From Oscheius tipulae (taxonomy: Eukaryota; Nematoda; Chromadorea; Rhabditida; Rhabditidae): a DNA stretch of 64,000 nt. Shown here piece by piece: positions 48,162 to 60,711 of this stretch. The first letter of the stretch is position 1, and each line of letters starts with the position of its first letter. The stretch lies in the NCBI GenBank assembly GCA_037178975.1, contig JASJZH010000006.1:8246001-8310000 (forward strand). The letters are read 5' to 3'. A program made the position numbers and the translations under genes. The notes beneath the pieces were generated by a model. It ran no database searches and was not told where the DNA came from. It was given only the letters and a program-made list of their open reading frames with translations.

Positions 48162-48886
48162 ATGCTGTGGGTCTTAATCATTCTTCCTTCAGTTTTTGGA
48201 GGCTTTATGTGCTACCAATGCGCTACAGACTCGGCAGTTTTGGTGAGAATTCTTTCAATGGATTATAATGATGATTTTTCAGCACTGGTCAAGGTTCCGA
48301 CTCCCGATGCAACAAGGAGACTCAATGATCGGCGACGATCTCTGCTATTCTGAGGACAAGGTTCAATCACATGTGCCCTGCAGCGGAGTGTGCTTAACAG
48401 TCAACGTGACAACAGAATCGGGTCACACTGCCGGTAAGCAATCTTACTATGAACTTTCACTCCGTTTGTTCTTCGGATCAGTCTGTTATGCTTTTGGGTG
48501 CGCTTAGCCTATCCGATCGGAAACACTATGTTGGCTGCCAATTGCAGCTAATCCCAACCGATCTAAGCAACTGCGACCTCAAATATTATTGCAGCTGTTG
48601 TTCGCGACTGCCAGTATCTTTCACCCAAAAAGCAAGAAGAGCTAGCTGAGACGGAAGACAACTGCATCACTAAAGAGGTCGAGATCAGACGAAGACGGTA
48701 AAAGGCTTTCTAACCTACCATATTGTTCATTTAAGAATGTTCGTGCGATACTGTTACTGTCAAGGCGATTTCTGCAATGGTCGACAGCCTCTGAGACGGA
48801 ACTATAGACGCCCAGCTCCTGATGCTGCCAACGTATATGGACTTTCGTTATCAACATTCACAACATTGCTACTATTCGTAGTGTAG
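48162..48886 (+). CDS. Ly6/uPAR-like GPI-anchored surface protein
   Basis: Exons 48162-48242, 48283-48433, 48595-48697 and 48736-48886 join in phase to 161 residues. The signal peptide ends before FMCYQCATDS, the first Ly6 cysteines. Further cysteines follow (GDDLCYSED, VPCSGVCLTV, RDCQYLSP), and the domain ends YCYCQGDFCNG, the usual C-x-C...CN closure. A hydrophobic tail (GLSLSTFTTLLLFVV) with no residues after it fits a GPI signal. Exon 3 was joined with the acceptor ATTATTGCAG, because the nearer acceptor at 48511 leads to a stop. ATG lies one base after GTGTTTTCAG, a plausible trans-splice site. Confidence 0.8.
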
Positions 48887-48889
48887 GAC

Positions 48890-50680
48890 AGCGAGGATCT
48901 TAAGTACGACATTAATGCTTTACCTTTTCCCGATGTGCGTTTACGGGTGTCATCGTGTACCAAAGTCGCTTGCGTAATAAACTATTTTCCATATTGTTTT
49001 GGATTAGGGATAGAGGGATGTAGGGATAGACGGTTGTTCGAAAAATTAGAGAGTTCATGATGTTTTTAGGCGGTAGAACCATCCATCCGCTCTCGCTGTC
49101 TGTTTGCGTCAAAATTTGTGAACGATACTAAAAAAATTGGTCGTCGCATCGAAAATGTCATTGACGCATTTTTGCTTATATTTTCAAATTTCGGCGTGGA
49201 ATTCAAACGTTCAAAATCGAAACTTCAATTTTCAAAGCGTTGTAGATTGGCAATGAATTATTTTTTTCTGGATTTTTAATGAACTCGTTATTGTACTCGT
49301 CGAGCTCTACCCCACTTAGAACACAATATTCGACAAAAAAGCGCCTCGATTTTTAGGGGAGCCTGCTCCTTATTTCTTCGTATCTTTAAAAGACGTCAAC
49401 ATACTGCGGAGTGCTTTTCGTGGCTTCGTTCTAAGTCAAGTGCCTGCTAGGTTACCTCCATGGCTCATTTCCGACGCTAATTCGTTTAACGTCTTGCAGG
49501 CTTCTCTGCTAGTTAAAATGAGGTAAGCCGACAGTCGGTAAGACCGCGTTCCGCATCTTGCTAAGCGTCTAGACGATGTCCTATTAAGCCACATTTCTAT
49601 TTCCTGTCATCTACTTGAGCTGTCACTGACAGCTGCCTTCGTTCTATGCATGAAATTGAGAAAAAAGAATACTCCAATCTCTCCATACATCCATCATGCA
49701 TTCCATCACGGTCAATTATAATTCCAGATCAATGTCTATTTCATACAATACCTACTATTCGACGCTGGAGAACGAGAGAGGAGGTAGGAGACTTTCTTAT
49801 TCGATATAGGTAGGGGAACGGGAGAAAAAGTACAACACTGAAATATGAAGACGAGGACATTGCGTGTACGTTACTATGTTTGCCACTGGGAGGACTTGTA
49901 CATGTACTCCCTCTCTTTCTATATCAAAAGAACACGGCCCCCGGCGGGGTTCTTGTTGCAGAAAATGTGACACATCTTGTCAAAAAGTTTAAGACGTCAG
50001 ATTTCGACTCACACACCTCCTACGCTAGCTCCTAAAGAGGCCTCTCTTTTACGGGTTCAATCTAATTTACTACTGAGTTCACACAGCCCTTGCCCTCGCT
50101 CTCTCTCTCTCTCTCTTTCGATGAACACCGGCATCTTCCGCCCTTCTTTTGTGCGCCCCCTCCTAGCTGATTACTGGCAGTGCGGCTTCCAATATAATAT
50201 TCAACGAGATCGCCCCCGAAAACCGCATTGTTGTGAGCTAAGATTTATTTGAGAGCTAGTCTATTACATTTAGCTTATATCAGCCCACTTAGTGAGAGAA
50301 ACTCTCTCCCGTCTCTCACAGTTCAGCAGAATGGTCAGATAGCCCCCAACCCCAAACTGCTTTATGATATGAGGTTTCTTTCAGAGTAGCTGTTTTCATA
50401 AGAATATAGCTCTTATCTGTCTATTTCTTAGAGGAACTCTCTCCCGTACCATCTGCCTATAAACTGGTTTAATTTGATGTAGCCTCGTTCTTATATAGTC
50501 TATTCCCTATTCTTACATGTTTGATGTCTTTCACCATATCAGTTGTCCACCTCTCCCACGATAGGGTGTCTTTTGAAGACGCGGTGTCGGACTTCAACAA
50601 GTTTCTCAGCCTTTTTAGCCCCCGTCTTCTTATTGCTTCATCAAAGAGCGCAAAGAACGCATTTATAGAGAGGGGTCAGC
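48890..50680. other. No recognisable gene
   Basis: AT-rich and CT-rich stretches, for instance 50095-50120. No exon pairs or motifs were found on either strand. Confidence 0.4.
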
Positions 50681-51944
50681 ATGTTTGCAGGCAAAAATGT
50701 CTTCACAAATGTGGGCACGGAGAAGATCAAACGTCGTCCGAGTCAGGCAAGTTCTTTGATTTTTTGGCCCCCTAGATGACTTCCGGGAAGGTCCCATCTC
50801 CCTTGAGGATGAGAGCAAAAATGGCTAATCATCTTGGCCATTCATGGTCTCGGGAGGAAATTGGAAGCGTGCAGAGTGTTGTCATTAGTGCGCATTGAGA
50901 GTATCATATGTCCTCAGTTTGCAACAGACCCTCCTCACTCGAAACCCGCCACTCTAAAAACTTCAGTTTTTAAAGGTTGACCGAGCGGTTCATCGGCTGT
51001 ATACGGAACCGCGGCAGGTCTTCTCGAATCGCTTAGCGGATCAATTCTTCAAGAGAGCCTATTGGTTTTTCCGAGGCATACAGTTTAGAATTTTCTACAA
51101 GAACGAAGGTTTCCTTTTCCTTAGGCCACTGACTCGCCAGGTCTTTCAGAGCTGGACACCGAGGAAGTGCTGGAAAATTGGGAGCTCGGGGTCAAGCCGC
51201 CTCCTCTAGAAGATCTTGCCAAAAATTCTAATTTTGACACACGATGGCTCAAATATATGTATGCAAGATTTAAGAATGTAGGTTCCGCGATGATTTATGC
51301 AGTGTCGTTTTTCAGGAATGTCCATCAGGCAGAATGAAAGAGTCCGAATTCAAGACTTTATTAGAGACGATATTACCTAACAACAAGGGAACGGACCAAT
51401 ACATTTCTCGACTCTTCAGGGCATTTTCGGACGAAGATCATAAAAGTATCACATTCCAGGTATAAAGACTTGAAAAGACTGATGAAAATTTTTTTGTAGA
51501 ATCTGATAGACTGTCTCTCCCTTCTTCACCCCGAAACAGCTGAATCCAGAGCAAAATGGACTGTCCGGCTCATTACCGGAGGAACAGCCACTCATTTCAC
51601 TTATCCTGTGAGTTGTGTCCATTTTTATAACGCACTTCAATTTTAGGAGTTTCTGGCTTTCACGAAATCTGTTTTTGCCTTGAATGGTCTCAAAGATGAC
51701 ACGCATCTTTCACTAAACCATCGTGAAACTGCCACACAGCGAGCTGATACGATTTTCAAAGAATTAGATCAGAATGGGGATGGTCTAGTCACGGAAGAGG
51801 ACATGGTTCGATTCTATACGGTCTGTTCATTTTGCCCAAATGTTATATAGACGCAGTTTTTAGGAAGAAATGCGAAAATTGGATGAAGCTTCAACCTGCA
51901 GCTCCTGTTATCGTACACCGGTGAGGGCATTGCCTGATATTTAA
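50681..51944 (+). CDS. EF-hand calcium sensor, neuronal-calcium-sensor/KChIP type
   Basis: Exons 50681-50746, 51125-51277, 51316-51459, 51500-51607, 51647-51820 and 51864-51944 give 241 residues. The core follows the NCS plan: WLKYMYARFKNECPSGRM in the first EF-hand, where the CPSG marks the inactive EF1 of NCS proteins. Later loops are degenerate (FSDEDHKSITF, GGTATHFTYPEF) and one is canonical, DQNGDGLVTEED at about residues 205-216. Unlike typical NCS proteins there is no N-terminal MG myristoylation site; about 70 extra N-terminal residues precede the core, as in some KChIPs. Exon 1 ends CAG|GCAAGT, a GC-AG intron. The stop is 44 bases from that of the minus-strand riboflavin transporter. 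Function inferred: calcium-dependent regulation in neurons. Confidence 0.75.
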
Positions 51945-51987
51945 ATATTTATTAAATATAATGATCTGACTATGACGATGTATCACA

Positions 51988-54140
51988 TTAGTTTGAGCAA
52001 GGAGTGACCGCCTTGAACACATGAGCAATATTGACCAGTGGAAACATGAGAGCTGAGCCGATAAAGGATCCAATCTGAAAAAAAAAGTTTGGTGCGCTAG
52101 ATAATCACCAAACCTGAATAAAGGCACCACACCAGAAGACGTGGCTCTCGCTCTGATGACTTCTTCGAAGGCACGAAGCTATCTCGACCCTCAGGTAAGA
52201 GTGCAGGCCAGCAGCTACCAGAGCAGCTCCGATCTAAAATCTACTCACTATATTCATTCTATTTAGTAGATCTCGCATTGTCTGCTTACGACCTTTCCTG
52301 TACAGTTTCTTAAGCTACATAACTCTCCTACACTCTTACAGACGCGATTGCTTACCAGCCAAACCAGCCCTCATTGTACATGTTTCTTAGTCGAGATGTG
52401 TCTCTCTTTGATTTCACCCGTACTGTGTCATCATGTCCCGTTTAGACATCATTCCTGTACGACTTTCGACACAAGTCTTTGTTTTATAGACATACCGACA
52501 TGATACTTCCGGCAGTAACCGAGTTGAATATCAGGTTCGGACTGAGACTAGCCAAATAGACGATGAAAGCCGTAGTAATCGAGGAGCAAACAGCCATAAA
52601 CCCTATGAGGTAGTAGGATCTGAACACTTTTCGAGACATTTAGTTTAAAGCAAACTTTATGGTGATGAAGAATGATAGAAACGATGACAGCGGCGAGACA
52701 ACGTTTGACAGAGCGATTCCATAGTGGTAGGTTGCCTAAACTCCAAGATTGTTAAATTTGCTGTATATCAACCTGAGAATACGGAAGTGCCGCATAACTC
52801 TGAACACTTGGAATGATGCCGTTCATTTGTGCATTGATGACAGCCGTCGTGATGAGCAAAAACCATACAGCCTTGGTCCCAATGTTGTCGCTATTCGGTT
52901 CCTAGAAAATTGCATTTCCTTGATGAACATATCGAATAACCTCGATTTCTCCCATCACATCTTCAAGACTTCCGGCTTGCAGGTTCTCTGGATTCTCATT
53001 GATGTGTCTCTTCAACGGCGTACCTTCATCCGCTTTCTTGGGCTCATCACTGAAAGAACCATCAGCCCGGTTACGAAGGGCATACTGTTGTCGAAGAAGG
53101 GTGTGCGTTCCGCGCCGGTACAGTATTAGGAACGAGAAAAGGGCAAGACAAGTCCAGAGAAAGATGATGACAAAAAAGATAGAGACTGCAAATCTTGGAG
53201 GGAGGTAGAGAGGGACACGTTTATCATTATCTTCGACGCACTGATAGTTTGATGAGCCTGAAAAGAATCCTACTTTGATACATATTTATTCAAATCTTGA
53301 TAGTAACCCTGTGTTCAATATAATAGTTGGTAGGTAAAGAAAACTATTGAACGCAAACTATTGGTCGCAAATCTATTACGCTAATACGTAGTGGTATGGT
53401 CGGTATCGAAGAGCCACTTGGCTAAGAGAAAGCGTTAATGCAGGTGTCATTCTCTCACACCGTTCATAGCGATTTTTTAGCTGCTGATGGACAACTAAGA
53501 GATTTTCAAGTTAGTCCTAGTCACTGTGACACCCATGCCAAATCTTTTGACCCTTTGACCGATCGGTGACCCACCTTGAATTAGCGACAATAGACTAGGA
53601 ATAAGTGAGCTGAAGCCCATGCCGACAAAGTAAGCATTGAGATAGTGAGGATGAAACTTGGCCATGAAAGGCATAAACAGCACATTGGAGATGGAATTCA
53701 CGACGGCTAGTCCAAAGAGAAGAAGATACAGACAGAGTGAGTACTGTCCATTGCCAATGTCAACTGTGACAGACCACAAGAAGGCCAGTCCTGAATTCAG
53801 TCGTTTTGGGTGTCAAGTTTGTTCGGCTCACCTAGCTGACACACGCAGGCTATCGACAGAAATGTTGTAATTAGAGCGGCTGGTTGTATGTTCACTCCAG
53901 GAAAGCCTTTATGGATGATGCCATAAATAAGCGGAGCTACGCAAGCAATCTGAAAAAACTGAGCTTTCAGAGTTTTCCAGAACAAACCTGAACAACGGTG
54001 GCCAGATAACTGGGCAGACTCCATCCTTCCGGCAGTTTAGCCGTAATCAAAGGAAGTTGCATCCATACTGAGTTGGTCCCAATCCAAGCCGAAGATCCAA
54101 AAACTACTGCTAACAATAAATTAGACTTTGATATGGTCAT
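51988..54140 (-). CDS. Riboflavin transporter, SLC52 family
   Basis: Exons 54140-53988, 53949-53832, 53790-53575, 53257-52941, 52901-52773, 52735-52656, 52619-52496, 52233-52114 and 52074-51988 encode 447 residues, the normal family size. The N-terminus has the diagnostic SSAWIGTNSVWMQLPLI and LPEGWSLPSYL. Later helices match: SNVLFMPFMAKFHPHYLNAY with FVGMGFSSLIPSLLSLIQG, NAQMNGIIPSVQSYAALPYS, and the C-terminal CGAFIQIGSFIGSALMFPLV. The exon 4 loop is hydrophilic (cytosolic). SLC52 proteins take up riboflavin at the plasma membrane; C. elegans has rft-1 and rft-2. A frame at 53380-53500 was skipped, since exon 3 joins exon 4 in phase and matches the family. Confidence 0.9.
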
Positions 54141-54852
54141 GGAGATCTGAAATGCAGGTTACGAATGCTTTTCGAGTCGAAAATACTGATAAAGGGGATG
54201 GAAAGCCTCCCAGACCGCTGTAGGCAAACAATATTTAGGTCAAAGGAGGGGGCACCTGCTGAATTGATAACGAGCAAAAACAATAGATAAGAAAAACAGG
54301 TACATTCGCACGAAATGGCCTATTTTCTTTGAAAAGTGGCAGAACTAACTTCGAATACTGTTGACACAAATTTAGTCTATTGCAGATAAAAAATACCGCG
54401 AAATGAGGCCGTAGGATGAGTAAATGGCTATGATGAAGTTTGTTTGCGGCTATTGCTCGGGAGTTGGAGCGCGAATACGGGCAGGGGAACAGCTGGGTAC
54501 CTCACTCGCAAAGAAAATTAAACGCATTCATTCCTAAAAGTTTTTAATTTGGATAATTGGATAATACGGCTTTTTACCTCCTTCGTAGTTCTCCAATTCA
54601 TGTCATAAACTACTTTGGTAATACATCGGCATGCATCAGCCTCCATTCAAATTCTGGCGCAAACTTCCCGATTCATGCCGAATCAAGTTTTATGGTATCT
54701 TAGAGCCATCATTTCTGTTTCTACCTATATTTTTTGATCTCGGCGTGTAAAATATCCCCCGGGAAAGAGGAACTGCTCGAAACATAGCTGATTCTTTTGC
54801 TTCAAAATGAAAATTTATTGTGCTTGCAAAAAATGTCTTATAAATTACATAA

Positions 54853-56322
54853 TTAGCCTTTGGAATTCACAGCGGTCAGTGTAGTTGCAACAGAGAGCTT
54901 GATTTCCTCCGGTTTGGTGTGTTTTAGAAAGTACTGGTCCAACATCTCGACGATGCCCTGAAATAGAATAGACCGTGATTCAGAGTTTGAGAGACAAAGG
55001 ATGAGTGGGTGGGGTAAGAGTGCATGCAAACAATATGAAATTTAGACCTATTTTATGTCGAAACTTAAAGAACTCAGAGCTGTTACTGTGAACTGAAAAC
55101 AATGCATTAAGGATAGAAGATATGTTTTACCTGTATGATAGTTATAGCCAATGTGATGATAGGAGCTACTTGTTCTTCGTGGTAAGCGACCGAAATGGCT
55201 GCTGAGATGAAAAGAGCCAGCTTGATAAAAAGCTGAAATTATCTATATATCGAAACTTGAACGATTCTCACTTGCAAAAAGTTGATGACATCTCTCAGCC
55301 ACCATCTTCTCTCCGTCTTCTTGTCAATAAACATGATAGTTCTTTCAAGCGTGTCGCAACATCTTGTGATTCTCTCTTTCAAGGAGTGCTGAAAGCTTTA
55401 AACCCCCGTAAATTAAGAGCAAAAGAAGGACGTGTATCAAGCGCGAAAAAAAGCGAAAGAACCGGAACGACCAAAAATTTCAAGGCAGTGTGGTGTTTTT
55501 GACTGGCTAAATGACATACTGACAATGACAGAACGTCGATCAATATATCAGAGCCTTGTTATAAAGTAAACAGTATCAAAGTAAAATTTTCACAGGGTCG
55601 GCAAAGCACATTAAAAGGGGCAAAGAGACAGACGGACGAATGGGCTGATATAAGAGAATTTGGCAGTAGTGATACACGTGGTATGCAGAACGCTTACCTC
55701 ATCAACAGCAGGTGTTCCACTATCAAAAAATCTGAGTTCTGGTGCAGAATCCTGCTTTACTGGAAGATCATGACGCTCTCTGACAGAAGTTGACGTTCCG
55801 ACGTAGTTGATATGCTCTTCAGCGAGCCTAGCAGAGTTTGATCGACTTCTGGGTACTTCTGGAGCCGTAGCTGCCACCTAAAATGATGTAGTTTGCTATT
55901 ATGTTGATCTCACCTCTTCGACGACTCTTTGAAGTACACTCACTTCGTAAGAAACATGCCTAAGCATTTCTGCCTCTTGTGGTGGGATGTTAAGGTTCAC
56001 ATTCACTGTAAGTTATTGATTTTGCCAAGTTTTCACAACTAACTCGAAATCTTGTTGATTTCATGAACAGTTTTTTTGGCTGATTCTGCTGCCTGATGTG
56101 AAGACTTCCTTGTTTTGATGCCTCTTTCCAGTTCCATTTGAAACGTTCTCAGAATTTGTTGGGTCTAAAAGCTGTGAAATTGGTAGAAATACTGAAAACA
56201 TGCTCTGATGAGATGGTTTCGCAACGGTCGAAGCGCTACGATGAAATTGCCTTGTCTGTTTCCAAGAACGTCGCACATCGTGTTCCATGAACAACATCGT
56301 TGATCAAGGGTTTGTGTTTCAT
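54853..56322 (-). CDS. Membrane protein with helical N-terminus and C-terminal double membrane segment, unknown
   Basis: Exons 56164-56044, 56005-55944 (or to 55914), 55877-55698, 55388-55272, 55232-55131 and 54957-54853 join in phase. They encode a helical segment (ILRTFQMELERGIKTRKSSH), a low-complexity Ser/Arg region, then RRWWLRDVINFLQLFIKLAL and a hydrophobic pair (ISAAISVAYHEEQVAP, ITLAITIIQGIVEML). The first exon is probably 56322 downward, where MKHKPLINDVVHGTRC follows an ATTTTTAG acceptor, but its donor is unclear; a GC donor at GACAAG would fit phase 0. The C-terminus suggests insertion by a hairpin or two helices. It lies 596 bases downstream of the coiled-coil gene on the same strand. 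No family recognised. Confidence 0.6.
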
Positions 56323-56917
56323 CTCTAAAAATGTAACTTGTTTCAGTTTACAAGTATTTCCGCTTAAATCATGAGGGATTTTCACCAAACGTTACGAAAT
56401 CATTACTTGCTTCTTAGGCTTTTTCTGATCTAGCTCAAAAAACTTTTGCACCTACTCCATGAGTATCCTCACGTCCGTCTGCTTCGGTTCAGTGATCGTT
56501 GCAGTGTCTTCATGGGTAGTAAAAGTAGGATTATCAGCAGCCATACTACTTAAAAATGACGTTCAGAACACTGGAGACTCCCGGGGAAAACTAGCAAAGA
56601 AGAGTAGTGTTGAGCGGCAATCCTATTGCTGCTTCATCGTAGGACCGATTTGATAAGGGTACGCAATCGAGAGTCTGTTCTCACCACCGGAAATTTTACT
56701 ATTTGCCAAGTGTAGTAAAAATTCGAAATCTGTTAGAAATGATTCATTCACTAAGTGATTATGGTTAGGGCAAGGGAGAGAGACAATCGTGGAGATCAGA
56801 TTTGTACCGTGAACAGATAAGAACATATGAATTGACTGACTAGAGCTTAATATAATACATTTACATGAGGATAATCTAAGAACAACGTACAAATGTACAA
56901 ACAAGGATTTTGATTGT

Positions 56918-59900
56918 CTAGCAGTGAGTTAGCTTCCTGATCCGTTCTTCGAGCTCCTTCTTCTCGTGCTTTGTTTTCTTCATAGAACGTCTGTAAAAGC
57001 ATCTTTACAAAACAGCAAGGAATTACAAATCTGATTTGCGCCATGAATATACGGGTGGAAATTAAAGACTGTCGAAGCGATATGGATGCGATCTTCTCTA
57101 ACTATCAAACGGCTCGGGCTAGGTTTGTTTTCTTACTGAGACATGGCTCTCTAGATTTTATCCAATGCCCAGGATAGTACGAAGGGTGGGGGGAATCGTA
57201 TCCGTCCTTTGGGAACAGTTTAGAAACGAACTGACCAGACAATCGTGAGCACTTTCCACGAAGACAAAGGTAGACAAGACCAGAAATAGAAAAAAAAAAT
57301 AATGGACTCACTTGAACTCATTTCTTTCATGCTCCAAACGTTCTGTCAAGAGCTTACTTTCCTCCCGGAGGGCAGAAATCAGATGACTCTGGTCGGCCAG
57401 CAACTTTTGCATCTCTGAAATAGAAGTTCATAAGGGAAACAGACAAAACGTACGATCTTCAGTAACACCACCGTGGAACGGATCATTAATAGATCTTTTC
57501 ACAGCCTTCAACCGGAGGGAGGCATTTTCTTCTGTCAGAGTAGCTAGTCGACTGCTCATTGTGGCACGCTCTGCTCTCAGTGTGCTCACTTCCTGAAAAA
57601 TATGGATATCACGACTAAAATCAAAAGTTTACCTTGGTCACTTGGGCAAGAATCGTGTTCAGTTGTGCTTCTCTGGCTTGAACAATTTCTAGGTCTCCAG
57701 CTAATCGAAGTGAAGAATGCTCGCGGTCACCTTGCAACTCTGTAAATTGTTATTGGTGGGCAAATCCTTATAAATTACCATCTAGTCTAAACTTCGTCTC
57801 AACAGATTCCTTCGTCAACTTATCAATTTTTGCTTGAAGAGAAAGTATGATATTTTCCTTCGCTTTGAGCCCAGAATCTACGTTGTGTTGCAACTGAAAA
57901 AGAAAAAAGGTCAGTAGTTAAGGCTATCTACCGCTTTATTTTTCAGATCCGCCTCTTCAAGCTGTCTGCGAAGTCCTTCGTTTGTTGCCTCTTCTCGTTC
58001 TACAGCTATCTCGATTTCTTTGATCTTCGATCGAAGTTGGCTCACGCATGCAATTGGGCGGTCATCTTCTAGCTTCTGACGCAGATGCCTCAACTCTGCT
58101 TCAAGGTTGGCATTGTGGGCCTGAAACAGTAAAATAAGCTACGGAACTTTGGCAATTATTTGCATACCAAAATCTCTGATTTTCTGTTATCCATCCACCC
58201 TGTTTGTAATTCTTATCGTATCTAAACAGGAAGAGAACCTGGACGACCCGGCCAGCGCGGCCAGGTTTGTGCTCTTCCTGACCGGCTTGAGTCCTGCTAC
58301 GACCACACTAATTTTCCGAAGCTGGCCGTTTGTATTTGCACTTCTCCCAGGTTGCGGTGTTTGATCAGAGTTACAGTTCGAATACCCGGAGTTTTTGCAC
58401 TTTGTTTCCAATTTCATTAGGGGACCTACGATCTTGCCAAAACTTTGCAGTTTTGAGCTTTTTGAGCCACACATAGAACCTCCCCAGTTTGCTTGTGTTC
58501 ATTTCATATAGATTTTCCAATCTCTACTATATATAAAGAGCAACCGTCTCCGTCCGTCCGAAGCCTTTTGCGTTTGAACAAAAATGCTTACGCAACAACG
58601 AAATTTCCATTATTTATCAATTTTCTCGGTGTTATCGTGACTTTTTGGGGTTTTTGACGTTTGCAAACCAAATAGAATGCTTACTTTGTCATAAGGTGAT
58701 GAGAAAAAGAGGGAAAACATGGAGAAATCACAACAAAAAAGGTGGGAAGCTAAAAATTCGGGTACGCAAAGTGGCGTTACAGTATGCCAAATTCCCTCCC
58801 AAAAATCGTTTCCACTGTTTTGTCCACTTTTTCATTCTTTTTGTCTCTTTCGTTTTCTCGGATTACTTTTTCGCAAAATTACATCGCAGAGCACTAAAAC
58901 CAGTTACTCGCCGGGCTCTACAACAGGTTGCAGAAGAATTTCGACTGAGAAAAATGTTAGAAAATGTGAAGCATTGCAATAATTATTATTCTCTTATGAC
59001 TATTCGCTCCCCTCTGTGACAGCAATATAGACGATATTCAGCTGATTTTACCATAGCATTGATCGGTAGAGAGGGTAGCGCAACCCGAACAAAATCGACG
59101 TAGGGACCCTTTGTCAAACTCCAAAACGGTCATGAAAATGAGAAGAGTAGCGGTAGCCAACAGGATCAGAGACACATTGTAGGAGAGAGGGGGGATAGTG
59201 CTAAAAAAACTTTCATCGAATTGATCCAATTGGATCAATGAGCGAGAACTCTTCGGAGGAATAGCTGAGAGTAAAACAGTCAATCAGCTGAAAGATGAGT
59301 CTGTCTACCACGTAAGTCAGTCAAGTTACGAAAATGTGTATGCAGCACCCAAAATTCCAAAGTTTCTCACTCTCCATGTTATCGTGATTTTTAGGATAGG
59401 GAAGGGAACGCGCAGCCTGAGCGAAATCAACAGAAGTTTGTCAAACGCAAAACGATTGTGGAAAGGACGGGTCACCGTAAATCGCGTGAACATCACAAGA
59501 GTGACCATTTGGAGGCGGAGAAATAGTCTCTCAAAAATTTTTCATGGTAGGGATTCACTTGGGCCCTGTGGGAAAAGGAATTCTCTATAGCTACGAGAGG
59601 AACAATTCATGAAATGGAAGACGAGTCTGCCTACCGTTAAAGCGTCAGACAAGTTTCTAACAGATTCTTTTGATTGCTCTTAGTTTTGACACTTCGTCAC
59701 CCCTAACTTTATCCAGAGCAATGTCGCAGATTGACAACTTTTACAGCATTTCCCTAATGCTTCTGTAGCTAAAATTTTATGGCGGCGACAGATGGTCTAG
59801 ATATAGAACAAAAACTTTAAAAAAAAATCTACAGCGGCGTCGACAGACGGCGCAGCCGGCTGGTCTGTTTATAAACTACAAACTCTTCTCACCGTTTGTA

Positions 59901-60207
59901 AACTGAATCGTACCTGTAATGCCTCAACAGCAGCCAAGGCTGTGTTGACCTTCTTTTCGGCCTCGACGATTAACGCAGATGACGCATCGTCTGACTCATT
60001 CTAAAAACGAGGAACTGTTCAGTCTTTGACGATCCTTACTCTTTCCCTTTCTCCTCGTCTGAAAACATCCAATTGTTGCCTACAAATATCAAGTTCCTCC
60101 TGGAGAGAGTCCATGATATGGTCTTGATGTTCAAGCAGCTCCACGAGCTCCGATGTCGACGGACCTGAATTGTTTTGGTCCCTACTGCGACATCCCTCGA
60201 CTACCAT
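56918..60207 (-). CDS. Coiled-coil protein, unknown function
   Basis: Exons 60207-60040, 60000-59914, 58120-57932, 57893-57779, 57739-57633, 57592-57454, 57414-57312 and 56990-56918 give 326 residues. Apart from a short polar N-terminus (SRDQNNSGPST), nearly the whole protein is coiled coil: ELVELLEHQDHIMDSLQEEL, ANLEAELRHLRQKLEDD, RLATLTEENASLRLKAVKRS and the basic end KHEKKELEERIRKL. One break, INDPFHGGVTED, lies near residue 255. Such proteins often act as scaffolds or tethers in trafficking, centrosomes or cytoskeleton, but nothing here decides. Intron 2 is 1.8 kb and carries a Helitron-like element; all other introns are under 350 bp. An alternative frame in the last exon was rejected because phase selects the basic coil. 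Confidence 0.75.
58227..58280. repeat. Short hairpin in an intron
   Basis: CAGGAAGAG (58227-58235) pairs with CTCTTCCTG (58272-58280), and ACCTGG (58237) pairs with CCAGGT (58261), around a GC-rich loop. Found in intron 2 of the coiled-coil gene, just left of the Helitron-like element. Confidence 0.5.
58521..59863 (+). mobile_element. Helitron-like element inside an intron
   Basis: The left end TCTCTACTATATATAAAGAG, followed by CGTCCGTCCG, is of the animal Helitron type and is preceded by A. The right end has a short GC-rich hairpin (GACGGCGCAGCCGGC) ending in CTGG (CTRR) and followed by T. A^TC...CTRR^T is the Helitron insertion signature. At 1343 bp, with no Rep/helicase frame visible (longest frame 124 codons), it would be non-autonomous. 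It occupies most of intron 2 of the coiled-coil gene, in the opposite orientation. Confidence 0.6.
59060..59660. repeat. Imperfect tandem duplication within the Helitron-like element
   Basis: Two units of about 280 bases (about 59060-59340 and 59385-59660) share scattered blocks in the same order: TTTGTCAAACxCxAAAACG, then GAxGAGTCTGxCTACC near their ends. Identity looks around 60-65%, so the duplication is old. Confidence 0.45.
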
Positions 60208-60711
60208 TTTGAAGGGAGTCAGGCAGTACCATGCTGGTTGTTTGTGAAGGGAGCGAAGTCGAATCGTTCAGATTTGATTAGGGTTGCCTCATCTAAACAA
60301 GAGTCGAATTACATGAGACAGGCATTGACAGCCGGAAAGATACTATGCTATAGAGGCAACTGGAAGCCGTAGCGTAAACAGTTCACAATGACAGTAGATT
60401 TATTCCCGACAGGAATCACCATACATTCTGTATCACATGAGAGTAACTAGCAAAATGGCCGTGGGTAAACTAAAAGAGAAAACGGGAAAAGGGCACAACT
60501 TTTTCACTATAAAATTATGCACAATATCGGTCCAGTTTATATCGGAAATTGCGGGAGACGATATTGCCGTTGATAAATTATATGGTACAGAGAAAGGGTT
60601 GGAATAAATAGACAGAGGAGGAGTACAGAAAGTGAAAGTTTGCGTGTGAGAACGAGTAGAAAGGTCTTTCTACCTGAAAATGCGTCTTTGTAACAAGTAC
60701 AACAGTAATGC

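Noticed and set aside
53380..53500. Open stretch VHQQLKNRYERCERMTP between riboflavin transporter exons 3 and 4
   Set aside because: Exon 3 joins the exon at 53257 in correct phase and matches SLC52 proteins; including this stretch would hit a stop.
58645..59019. 124-codon open frame inside the Helitron-like element
   Set aside because: No Rep or helicase motifs; Lys/Phe-rich AT-driven composition.
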